Source of the DNA: Actinomycetes bacterium
GTDB lineage: Bacteria > Actinomycetota > Acidimicrobiia > Spongiisociales > UBA4744
Assembly: GCA_024641205.1 (NCBI GenBank)
Contig: JAHEDM010000123.1
Span: 1-7,442 of the forward strand
Direction of reading: 5' to 3'
DNA length: 7,442 nt
Part shown: piece after piece, positions 1 through 5,717 of the stretch
Position numbering within the stretch: the stretch's first letter is position 1
How the letters are laid out: the number at the start of each line of letters is the position of its first letter
Notes under the pieces: generated by a model
Databases searched by the model: none
What the model was told of the DNA's origin: nothing
Seen by the model: only the letters and a program-made list of their open reading frames with translations
Made by a program: the position numbers and the translations under genes

Positions 1-4
1 GGCC

Positions 5-772
5 ATGAGAAGAAGATCCACCGCGGCGCTGGTGCTGCTGCTGGCATTCGCACTGATTGCGACATCCTGTAGCGGCGGGGCGGGTGGCGAATACGACCTG
101 GTCACTGCGGACACCCTGACTGTGTGTTCGGACATTCCGTACGCGCCGTTCGAGTTCGAAGAGGGCGGCAGTTATTCCGGCTTCGACGTTGAGCTGATGG
201 AGGCCATCGGCGCGGAACTCGATCTCACCGTCGAGTTCATCGACTCCGGCTTCGATTCCATTACCAGCGGCACGGCTATGGTCGGCAACGAGTGCGACAT
301 TGCCGCTTCGGCGATCACCATCACGGAAGAGCGGGAATTGAACATCGACTTCTCGAACGGCTACTTCGACGCCGACCAATCGTTGATGGTCAAGGCAGAC
401 TCCGGTTACTCCAGCTACGACGATCTCGTCGGATTGCGCGTTGGCGTGCAGGCGGGCACCACCGGCGAGGCCTATGCCAACGACAACAACCCCGGCGCCG
501 AGGTTGTCAGCTTCGGCGAGAGTGCCGACTTGTTCGTGGCGATGGAAGCCGGCGACATCCAGGGCATCCTCCAGGACCTGCCGGTCAATGCCGAACGCAT
601 GCTGGGTGATGACAGCTTGACCGTGGTCGCCACCTACCCGACCGGCGAGCAGTACGGCTTCGCCGTCAAGGAAGAGGGCAAAGAAGCGTTGCTCACAGCG
701 GTCAACGACGCACTGGCCACCGTCAAGAGCGCCGGAACCTACGACACCCTTTACGACAAATACTTCAAGTAA
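5..772 (+). CDS. Polar amino acid ABC transporter substrate-binding lipoprotein (SBP_bac_3 family)
   Basis: This extracytoplasmic lipoprotein would capture a polar amino acid and deliver it to the permease encoded next. Residues 1-21 form a lipoprotein signal peptide (RRR, hydrophobic stretch, lipobox IATSC) with the lipidated cysteine at C22. A short linker is followed by the two-lobed family 3 binding fold from about residue 37. Family landmarks are visible: IPYAPFEF near 44-51, GFDVELMEAIG at 59-69, ITITEER ending in R110 (the usual carboxylate-binding arginine), GVQAGTT at 147-153, and an aspartate near 191 (usual amino-group contact). At 255 aa the length is normal. The ATG at 5 is followed directly by the signal peptide, so the start is convincing, although only 4 bases of upstream sequence are visible. 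The specific substrate (glutamate, glutamine, cystine or another) cannot be read from the sequence. Family assignment is firm; ligand is unknown. Confidence 0.95.
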   Translation: MRRRSTAALVLLLAFALIATSCSGGAGGEYDLVTADTLTVCSDIPYAPFEFEEGGSYSGFDVELMEAIGAELDLTVEFIDSGFDSITSGTAMVGNECDIAASAITITEERELNIDFSNGYFDADQSLMVKADSGYSSYDDLVGLRVGVQAGTTGEAYANDNNPGAEVVSFGESADLFVAMEAGDIQGILQDLPVNAERMLGDDSLTVVATYPTGEQYGFAVKEEGKEALLTAVNDALATVKSAGTYDTLYDKYFK

Positions 773-793
773 AGCCAATCTGAGGAATCAGCC

Positions 794-822
794 TAAGGGG
801 GACCCGACTAGGGTCCCCCTTA
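794..822 (+). terminator. Strong intra-operon hairpin between binding-protein and permease genes
   Basis: A perfect 12-bp stem (TAAGGGGGACCC, 794-805) pairs with 811-822 around the 5-nt loop GACTA. It is followed only by the weak run TCGTTT, not by a proper T tract. It lies 21 bp after the lipoprotein stop and 24 bp before the permease start, within an evident transport operon. Such hairpins in importer operons are known to act as partial terminators or as 3'-end stabilisers, giving more binding protein than membrane components. Here that role is inference. The structure itself is seen directly. Confidence 0.8.
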
Positions 823-846
823 TCGTTTGAGAATGGGGACGACGTC

Positions 847-1632
847 ATGAAGAAGTCGACCAAGGCAAAGGTTCGTCGAGGAATCCTCTACGGAACGCTC
901 ATCCTGATACTCGCCGCGGTGGTGCTCGTCGCCGATTGGCCGACGATCCAGAAGGCATTCTTCAATCCTGAAATCGCCGCGGAGATGTTCCCGGAGGTCA
1001 TCACCGTAGCGGCCAAGAACACCATCATCTACACCGCTCTGGCTTTCACCTTCGGGTTGATCCTGGCCTTGATCCTGGCCCTGATGAAGAGATCCGATAT
1101 CAAGCCATACAAGTGGATCGCCACCACCTACATCGAATTGTTCCGTGGGCTTCCAGCCCTGGTGACGATCATTCTGGTGGGATTCGGCCTACCGATCGCC
1201 ATGGGCGTTCGGATTCCGGGGGGCACGCTCGGCAAAGGAACGGTCGGTCTTGGGATTGTCGTGGCTGCGTACATGGCAGAGACCATCCGGGCCGGAATCG
1301 AAGCGGTTCCGCGAGGTCAAATGGAAGCCGCTCGCTCGCTGGGCATGAGCAAAGGAGCAGCGACCAGGTCCATTGTCTTGCCGCAAGCCTTCCGGATCAT
1401 CATCCCGCCGCTCACCAACGAGTTGGTGATACTCATCAAGGACACCTCGCTGTTGTTCGTTCTGGGCACGACTATTGCCACCAAGGAGCTAACCAAATTC
1501 GGGCGAGATTTCATGAATGACACATTCAACGGCACGCCGCTGATTGTCATCGCGCTCATGTACTTGATCATCACGCTCCCGATGACGAGGTTTGTTGCGC
1601 AACTCGAGAAGCGTGCGGCGAGGGCGAGGTGA
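847..1632 (+). CDS. Polar amino acid ABC transporter permease (HisM/GlnP type)
   Basis: This inner-membrane subunit would form the channel of the amino acid importer. The 261-aa protein has a basic N-terminus (KKSTKAKVRR) and a first membrane segment at about 13-30. Further segments lie near 57-79, 103-121, 133-147, 192-212 and 231-250. ELFRGLPALV at 97-106 corresponds to the usual RGTP-type motif of this family. The cytoplasmic EAA loop that docks on the ATPase is at about 160-180 (EAARSLG, then IVLPQ). The start at 847 is preceded by a GGGGA stretch 7 bases upstream, a modest Shine-Dalgarno. The gene follows the binding-protein gene after 74 bp that contain a hairpin, and its stop overlaps or abuts the ATPase start. 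A single permease gene suggests a homodimeric channel. Family assignment is firm; substrate is unknown. Confidence 0.95.
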   Translation: MKKSTKAKVRRGILYGTLILILAAVVLVADWPTIQKAFFNPEIAAEMFPEVITVAAKNTIIYTALAFTFGLILALILALMKRSDIKPYKWIATTYIELFRGLPALVTIILVGFGLPIAMGVRIPGGTLGKGTVGLGIVVAAYMAETIRAGIEAVPRGQMEAARSLGMSKGAATRSIVLPQAFRIIIPPLTNELVILIKDTSLLFVLGTTIATKELTKFGRDFMNDTFNGTPLIVIALMYLIITLPMTRFVAQLEKRAARAR

Positions 1633-1634
1633 CC

Positions 1635-2381
1635 ATGGAAAAGAACATTCCTCCCATTCAGATCTTGGAGTTGCACAAATCTTTCGGCGATCTCGAAGTG
1701 CTACGCGGCATCGATTTCCAGGTCAATGCCGGTGAGGTCGTCTGTGTCATCGGACCATCCGGGTCGGGCAAGTCGACACTGCTGCGGTGCGTGAACCTCC
1801 TGGAAATCCCTACTTCCGGCAAGGTTCTGGTTGAGGGCATCGACCTAACCGATCCCGAAACCGACGTGGACGCAGTCCGGGCCCGAATCGGCATGGTCTT
1901 TCAGCAGTTCAACCTCTTCCCGCACCTCACCGTGCTACGCAACCTGACCATTGCTCAGCGCCAGGTCCTGAATCGGTCGGAAGAAGAGGCCGATGAGACT
2001 GCCAGGAGGGTGTTGGAGAGAGTTGGCATGCTCGACAAAATCGACGAGTACCCGATCAACCTCTCCGGCGGTCAAATGCAGCGAGTGGCGATCGCCCGCT
2101 CACTGTCGATGGACCCGGACATGATGCTCTTCGATGAGCCGACCAGCGCGCTGGATCCAGAGCTGGTGGGCGAAGTCCTCGACGTGATGCGCAAACTGGC
2201 TGAGGAAGGCATGACCATGATGGTGGTCACCCACGAGATGGGTTTTGCCCGGCAGGTCGGCGATCGGGTCGTGTTCATGGATGAAGGCGTGGTTGTCGAA
2301 GACGGCCCACCCGACGACGTGTTGCTCAACCCTCAGCACGAACGAACCAAGAAGTTCCTGGAAGCGGTGCTGCAACAGTAG
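1635..2381 (+). CDS. Polar amino acid ABC transporter ATP-binding protein (GlnQ/HisP type)
   Basis: This cytoplasmic ATPase would power the amino acid importer with the permease before it. All motifs are present, numbered from the ATG at 1635 (248 aa): Walker A GPSGSGKST at 40-48, Q-loop FQQFNLFPH at 89-97, ABC signature LSGGQMQR at 143-150, Walker B MMLFDEPT at 163-170 with catalytic E168, D-loop SALD at 171-174, and switch histidine H200 in VTHEM. The signature has M where LSGGQQQR is common, a mild variation. Two starts are possible. GTG at 1629 overlaps the permease stop as GTGA and adds two residues; ATG at 1635 lies 2 bp past that stop. GAGGG at 1620-1624 could serve either. Translational coupling with the permease is likely in both cases. 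The family is certain; the exact start is not. Confidence 0.96.
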   Translation: MEKNIPPIQILELHKSFGDLEVLRGIDFQVNAGEVVCVIGPSGSGKSTLLRCVNLLEIPTSGKVLVEGIDLTDPETDVDAVRARIGMVFQQFNLFPHLTVLRNLTIAQRQVLNRSEEEADETARRVLERVGMLDKIDEYPINLSGGQMQRVAIARSLSMDPDMMLFDEPTSALDPELVGEVLDVMRKLAEEGMTMMVVTHEMGFARQVGDRVVFMDEGVVVEDGPPDDVLLNPQHERTKKFLEAVLQQ

Positions 2382-2383
2382 GA
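2380..2383 (+). promoter_or_regulatory. Ribosome binding site overlapping the ATPase stop codon
   Basis: AGGA lies partly within the TAG stop of the ATPase gene and 6 bases before the GTG at 2390. It supports that GTG as a real start and suggests that the 69-aa protein is translated from the same mRNA as the transporter. Confidence 0.6.
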
Positions 2384-2389
2384 ACTGCC

Positions 2390-2599
2390 GTGGAGTGGTA
2401 CGAGTGGATCTTGGCCGTGGGGACTATCGGAATCTTGGGATGGTTCATCCGGTACGCCCGCTCAGTGTGGCGTGGCGACTACGGGCATGCCAAAGGCTCG
2501 AAGTCCGTCTGGTGGGTACCGGGCGGAGGTGGCCATGGTGGAGGCGGACAGGTCCCGCCACTGATTGCCGACTCGGATCCCGACGACGAGATTCGCTGA
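2390..2599 (+). CDS. Small single-pass membrane protein with RYA/YGH/KSVWW signature (copy A)
   Basis: I do not recognise this 69-aa protein. It starts with GTG, 8 bp after the ATPase stop, with AGGA correctly spaced. Residues about 5-20 form one hydrophobic segment (EWILAVGTIGILGWFI). The following RYARSVWRG is basic, so the C-terminal part probably faces the cytoplasm. Next come YGH at 31-33 and KSVWW-V-PG at 38-45. A glycine/histidine linker (GGGGHGGGG, 45-53) leads to an acidic tail (DSDPDDE). The region at 21-45 is clearly related to the 48-aa protein encoded at 2811-2957. Conservation of the motif in two separate open frames is the main argument that both are real genes. Position suggests a role linked to the amino acid importer, for example as a small accessory subunit, but that is inference only. 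It could equally be an independent membrane peptide. Confidence 0.75.
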   Translation: MEWYEWILAVGTIGILGWFIRYARSVWRGDYGHAKGSKSVWWVPGGGGHGGGGQVPPLIADSDPDDEIR

Positions 2600-2614
2600 C
2601 CAGCAACCAGCAAC
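2600..2614 (+). repeat. Tandem 7-bp repeat (CCAGCAA x2)
   Basis: CCAGCAA occurs at 2600-2606 and again at 2607-2613, immediately after the stop of the 69-aa gene. It is too short to interpret; it may belong to a weakly structured spacer (CACCA at 2614-2618 can pair with TGGTG at 2636-2640). Confidence 0.4.
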
Positions 2615-2670
2615 ACCATGCTCGGGACTCGTGACTGGTGAGCTGATACCAGATAATCCGGACCTGGTGT

Positions 2671-2699
2671 TTCGCCTATTGGCCCAGAATCAGTACAAT
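2671..2699 (+). promoter_or_regulatory. Candidate sigma-70-type promoter for the second small gene
   Basis: TACAAT at 2694-2699 is one mismatch from the consensus -10 box. A poor -35 match, TTCGCC at 2671-2676, lies 17 bp upstream. Transcription would start near 2706 and leave a leader of about 105 nt before the ATG at 2811. The -10 box overlaps the end of the first copy of a direct repeat, so the repeat could be a binding site that controls it. This is a weak prediction made by eye. Confidence 0.3.
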
Positions 2700-2756
2700 G
2701 AATACGAGGGCGTGGTCGTTAGTGGCGGCGCCCGAAGTTTTGCCCAAAATCAGTAC
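2682..2756 (+). repeat. Pair of 15-bp direct repeats spaced exactly 60 bp
   Basis: GCCCAGAATCAGTAC at 2682-2696 and GCCCAAAATCAGTAC at 2742-2756 differ at one base. Their start-to-start distance is 60 bp, which puts them in the same reading frame and close to a whole number of helical turns. They lie between the two related small genes. Possible roles are a regulator binding pair or a trace of local duplication. Confidence 0.7.
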
Positions 2757-2769
2757 GGCCGGGACTAAC
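2718..2769. repeat. Inverted repeat GTTAGT / ACTAAC in the spacer
   Basis: GTTAGT at 2718-2723 and ACTAAC at 2764-2769 are perfect inverted copies that enclose the second direct repeat. A separate short hairpin, GGGAC (2761-2765) with GTCCC (2772-2776), overlaps the right arm, so the two structures exclude each other. This could be a structured leader, but arms of 5-6 bp can arise by chance. Confidence 0.3.
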
Positions 2770-2797
2770 TGGTCCCCACAAGTCGTGCTTCACCAAC

Positions 2798-2803
2798 AGG
2801 AGA
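2798..2803 (+). promoter_or_regulatory. Strong ribosome binding site of the 48-aa gene
   Basis: AGGAGA lies 7 bases before the ATG at 2811. It is one of the best Shine-Dalgarno sequences in the window and fixes the start of the very short gene. Confidence 0.75.
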
Positions 2804-2810
2804 ATTCGTT

Positions 2811-2957
2811 ATGGGATCAGCGAGCGCCTTTTTCGCTAGTACCGCCATCTTGACAGGAGCCATCTGGCTCGCAAGATACGCCTTGTCTATCCGGCGGGGC
2901 TACGGACACGACCCTCAGGCCAAGTCAGTGTGGTGGACGCCGGGACAGGTTCGGTAG
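2811..2957 (+). CDS. Very small membrane protein with RYA/YGH/KSVWW signature (copy B)
   Basis: This 48-aa gene is easy to miss by length cut-offs but has an ATG with an excellent ribosome binding site and a TAG stop at 2955-2957. The protein has a hydrophobic segment at about residues 5-21 (SAFFASTAILTGAIWLA), then RYALSIRRG at 22-30, YGH at 31-33 and KSVWW-T-PG at 38-45, and ends in QVR. After a one-residue gap near position 30, the second half matches the 69-aa protein encoded at 2390. The two share R, Y, A, S, RG, YGH, KSVWW and PG. The Gly/His linker and acidic tail of that protein are absent. The two therefore look like paralogues from a local duplication or two partners of one complex. 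The family is unknown to me. A single basic-flanked helix predicts membrane insertion with a cytoplasmic C-terminus. Confidence 0.7.
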   Translation: MGSASAFFASTAILTGAIWLARYALSIRRGYGHDPQAKSVWWTPGQVR

Positions 2958-3078
2958 TCGGCCATACGACAACCCCTTCCCCGACTCGACACCTCCCTGA
3001 TCCGAAGATCGCTCACATGCGATTCGATCACGTGAAAAGAGGCGCCTAGCCACACAATGCCGAGCCCGGCCAAGCTGA
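2958..3078. other. Convergent intergenic spacer without recognised feature
   Basis: These 121 bp separate the stop of the 48-aa gene (+) from the stop of hemD (-). I see only short inverted pairs such as ATCG/CGAT around 3006-3021, and no convincing terminator with a T tract on either strand. Confidence 0.5.
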
Positions 3079-3768
3079 TTATTGAAGACTCCCCAGCAGA
3101 GCGGTGGCCAGGGTCTCGGCCAATATCTCGAAGTGGGGGCGGCGGACCAGGATGTCGGGACCATGGCCGTACCGGCGCAGAGCTGCCGCCGTCGCCGGGC
3201 CAATGGCCGCTGCGACGATGCCGAACAGATCCCGAGCCTCCATCCATCCTTCCACCGCCAGCGAGGATTCGAACACGACCGCCTCAACCGGATCGGGGGC
3301 CGGGGCCAGGGGAATCCATCCGTACACCGCCACCGCCACCAACTCACCGGCTGCATCTGCGAGCGAAACGATGACCCGCGGATCGACGCCTTCGGCATGA
3401 GGATACGCCACGCGCTTGCCTGCCGCTTTGCGCACGAGATAGGCCGTGAAGTCGGAGGGGTTGCCGGTCCCGACGTGGGCGACCCGCCCCCCGCGTTCTT
3501 CGACCCGGGCGGCCCCGGCCGGCGTCAACATGGCAATCGGAGTGGCCGGGATCGGTCCGCTGGGCCAGAGCACATCGAGGGCGCGGGACGACGTCAGCAC
3601 AACTAGATCGGCCTCTTCGACCGAGGCACGGGCGCGCGCCAGATCAGCGCCATCAGCCTGTTGGATACGCACACAGGGAAGGGAGATCGGGCGAAGACCC
3701 ACCATTACCAGCTCGGCCGCCATCCCGGCTGAGGCTTCGACACCGGCAGTCACCGCCACACGAGGCAC
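3079..3768 (-). CDS. hemD: Uroporphyrinogen-III synthase (HemD family)
   Basis: HemD closes and rearranges hydroxymethylbilane to uroporphyrinogen III in the cytoplasm, the branch point to haem, sirohaem and cobalamin. From the GTG at 3768 the protein is 229 aa, a little below the usual 240-260. Weakly conserved HemD landmarks appear in order: VAVTAG at 4-9, LPCVRI at 30-35, DLVVLTSSRALDVLW at 54-68, a conserved-type tyrosine at 149, VEAVVFESSLAV at 161-172, and VAAAIGPATAAALRRYG at 185-201. The open frame extends upstream to 3897, but the fold should begin at VAVTAG. GGAG at 3775-3778 sits 6 bases before the GTG, supporting that start. ATG at 3798 is an alternative that adds 10 residues. The gene stands alone, without hemC, hemA or hemB nearby, and diverges from the phosphate transporter gene. 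HemD sequences diverge strongly, so the call rests on motif order. Confidence 0.82.
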   Translation of the reverse strand: MPRVAVTAGVEASAGMAAELVMVGLRPISLPCVRIQQADGADLARARASVEEADLVVLTSSRALDVLWPSGPIPATPIAMLTPAGAARVEERGGRVAHVGTGNPSDFTAYLVRKAAGKRVAYPHAEGVDPRVIVSLADAAGELVAVAVYGWIPLAPAPDPVEAVVFESSLAVEGWMEARDLFGIVAAAIGPATAAALRRYGHGPDILVRRPHFEILAETLATALLGSLQ

Positions 3769-3774
3769 AGCGTT

Positions 3775-3778
3775 CTCC
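3775..3778 (-). promoter_or_regulatory. Ribosome binding site supporting the GTG start of hemD
   Basis: On the minus strand, GGAG lies 6 bases before the GTG at 3766-3768. The alternative ATG at 3798 has only GGAAG about 14 bases upstream, so the shorter protein is favoured. Confidence 0.45.
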
Positions 3779-3807
3779 ACCGCTCCAAGCGTACGCATCC
3801 GGTCCGG

Positions 3808-3824
3808 TCGATGCTTCCCATCGA
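3808..3824. promoter_or_regulatory. Perfect dyad in the hemD / phosphate transporter divergent region
   Basis: TCGATG (3808-3813) and CATCGA (3819-3824) form a perfect 6-bp inverted repeat around CTTCC. It lies upstream of both divergent genes and overlaps a weak candidate -35 (TCGATG) for a -10-like TATGCT at 3831-3836 on the + strand. It could be an operator or a small hairpin. No clear actinobacterial PHO box (GTTCACC repeat) is seen. Confidence 0.35.
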
Positions 3825-3880
3825 GGGATCTATGCTGCTGCAAGCACGAGACCAGAACAACCGCTCCATTCGGTGTGATC

Positions 3881-5023
3881 ATGCCGGAAGACACCACAAC
3901 CAGCCGTCAGATCCCTACGAGGGTCCGAGTGCTATTCGTGGTGTTTCTCCTCTACCTGTTCCTGGTGGGAGTCAAGGCACTCGAAAGCGGCATCCAGGGT
4001 TTCGGCGCGGATTTCACAGATTCGCTTTTCAAAGGCGTATCCAATCCCCTGGCGGGCCTCTTCGTCGGCATCCTGGCGACGGTCCTGGTGCAGTCCTCCT
4101 CCGTAACCACCGCAACCATCGTGGGCCTGGTCGGGGCAGGCACTCTCACCGTGCCGTTGGCCGTCCCCATGATCATGGGGGCCAACATCGGAACGACGGT
4201 CACGAACACTCTCGCCTCTCTCGGCTACTTGCGCCGTAGCTCCGAATTCCGCCGGGCCTTCGCCGGAGCGACGATGCACGACTTCTTCAACATCATGGCG
4301 GTTGCCGTCCTGTTACCCCTGGAGCTCGCCACGGGATTCCTATCGAAAGCCGCCGCAGCGTTGGCAGGCTTCCTGGGGAAATCGACCGACCTCGAGTTCG
4401 AGAGCCCGGATAGCCCCATCAAGGCCGCAGTCAAGGCGCCCGTCAAGCTCTTCGAGAACATCATGGAGGGATTGGGCGCACACGACACCGTGCTCAGCAT
4501 CCTGCTGCTCATCTTGGGGCTGGCGCTGATCTTTGTGGCTCTGGCCTACATCACCCGCAACATGAAACTGGTGGTGGCCGGCCGTATCGAGCGATCAATG
4601 AACGTCGTGCTTGCCAAGGGCGGAGGCATTACTGCCATGGCGATCGGTCTCATCATGACGGTTGCCGTACAGTCGTCGAGCATCACCACTTCAGTGCTGG
4701 TCCCGATGATTGCCGCCGGTGTGCTCACCCTGGCCAACGCCTACCCCATCACCCTGGGAGCGAACGTCGGGACGACGGTCACGGCTTTGCTCGCCTCGCT
4801 CGCTACCGATCGGCCCGAGGGTTTGGTGATTGCGCTCGTTCATACCTTGTTCAACATCAGCGGCATCCTGATCTTCTACCCCATCCCCCAACTCAGGAGA
4901 ATCCCCCTCTATCTGGCGGAAAAGCTGGCAGCCGTCGCCGAGGTCCGGAAATCGCTCGTGATTGTGTACGTGATCGGGGCCTTCGTTTTGGTCCCAATAC
5001 TTGGGATACTGATACTGCAATGA
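3881..5023 (+). CDS. Na+/phosphate cotransporter family protein (NptA/YjbB-like, PF02690)
   Basis: This integral membrane protein would move inorganic phosphate, either in with sodium (NptA) or outward (as reported for E. coli YjbB). From ATG 3881 it has 380 aa. It carries the two inverted Na_Pi_cotrans repeats with the diagnostic QSSS at 71-74 (VLVQSSSVTTATIVG) and 264-267 (VAVQSSSITTSVLVP). Each is followed by a GAN-x-GTTVT motif, at 100-107 and 293-300. Hydrophobic segments fill about 16-33, 55-115, 130-165, 203-225, 245-310, 315-335 and 357-379. The open frame continues upstream to 3446 antisense to hemD, but that part lacks membrane character. GTG at 3875 is an alternative start; no clear Shine-Dalgarno is visible. 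Unlike many relatives there is no C-terminal PhoU domain; a separate PhoU-like gene follows after 14 bp. Family assignment is firm; transport direction is unknown. Confidence 0.92.
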   Translation: MPEDTTTSRQIPTRVRVLFVVFLLYLFLVGVKALESGIQGFGADFTDSLFKGVSNPLAGLFVGILATVLVQSSSVTTATIVGLVGAGTLTVPLAVPMIMGANIGTTVTNTLASLGYLRRSSEFRRAFAGATMHDFFNIMAVAVLLPLELATGFLSKAAAALAGFLGKSTDLEFESPDSPIKAAVKAPVKLFENIMEGLGAHDTVLSILLLILGLALIFVALAYITRNMKLVVAGRIERSMNVVLAKGGGITAMAIGLIMTVAVQSSSITTSVLVPMIAAGVLTLANAYPITLGANVGTTVTALLASLATDRPEGLVIALVHTLFNISGILIFYPIPQLRRIPLYLAEKLAAVAEVRKSLVIVYVIGAFVLVPILGILILQ

Positions 5024-5037
5024 GATGGGAGTGAACC

Positions 5038-5712
5038 ATGGTGCTTGACTTCTTCCGGGGAGGTGGGGACGCGCAGCTCGAGCGGATAGAGGCACAGATC
5101 CGCCAGATGCTCCTCGATGACCGCCATACCTTCGACAACGCCATCAATGCCCTGATCGGGGGAACCGACCCGGCTCTGGTCGGCAAGGACATCCGCAAGA
5201 CCGACAAGGGTGTCAACAAGGCGGAGCGGGCGGTGAGACGGGAATTGGTTGTGCACGTCAGTGTGCGGGGCACTTCGGCAGACATTCCGCTGGTTCTGGC
5301 CTCGATGAGCGTCGTAAAAGATGCCGAACGGATCGGCGACTATTCGAAGAACATCTGGGACATAGCTAACAGCGGGATCGACCTATCGGATGCCGAAGAT
5401 ATCGCCGTTCTGACACGCTACCGAGATCGCATCTCGAAGCTGATCGGCGAAACTGCCCGGGTATTCGGTGAAAAGGACCTCGAAGCTGCGCACTCCATGC
5501 TGAAGGCAAGCGACGAACTGCAGGACGAGTACGACGAACTGATCGACGAGCAACTGCACACCGAGCAACCGGCCAGGGAAGCAGTACCGCGAGCGTTGCT
5601 CTACCGGTACTTCAAGCGGATCACCGCTCACTTGATGAACATCCTCACGTCACTCGTCATGCCGATCGACCGTCTCGACTACTACGACGAGGCCAAAGCC
5701 GACCGCGAGTAG
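5038..5712 (+). CDS. PhoU-domain protein paired with the phosphate transporter
   Basis: PhoU-like proteins are cytoplasmic, all-helical regulators that restrain phosphate transporters and signal to PhoR-type kinases. This 224-aa protein is close to the normal PhoU length and starts 14 bp behind the transporter gene. GGAG at 5028-5031 lies 6 bases before its ATG, so the pair is surely one operon. The first three-helix repeat has a good signature, DAERIGDYSKNI at 95-106, with metal-ligand candidates E97 and D101. The equivalent place in the second repeat, YFKRITAHLMNI at 191-202, has K and A at the ligand positions, so that metal site is probably lost. In many bacteria a PhoU-like domain is fused to the C-terminus of the Na/Pi transporter; here it is a separate chain that likely acts on the upstream protein. 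It is therefore not necessarily the PhoU of a Pst system, and I give no gene symbol. Confidence 0.9.
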   Translation: MVLDFFRGGGDAQLERIEAQIRQMLLDDRHTFDNAINALIGGTDPALVGKDIRKTDKGVNKAERAVRRELVVHVSVRGTSADIPLVLASMSVVKDAERIGDYSKNIWDIANSGIDLSDAEDIAVLTRYRDRISKLIGETARVFGEKDLEAAHSMLKASDELQDEYDELIDEQLHTEQPAREAVPRALLYRYFKRITAHLMNILTSLVMPIDRLDYYDEAKADRE

Positions 5713-5717
5713 GACCG

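Noticed and set aside
1317..1676. Minus-strand open frame of 119 codons across the permease-ATPase junction
   Set aside because: It has no start signal or motif and is explained by two well-supported genes on the other strand.
3082..3606. Open frame of 174 codons on the + strand opposite hemD
   Set aside because: Its composition is low-quality, rich in Arg, Gly and His, with no motif; the minus-strand HemD motifs explain the region.
3446..3880. Long N-terminal extension of the phosphate transporter frame (525 aa in total)
   Set aside because: It runs antisense to hemD, is rich in Arg/Ser/Thr/Pro without membrane segments, and the transporter family begins near the ATG at 3881.
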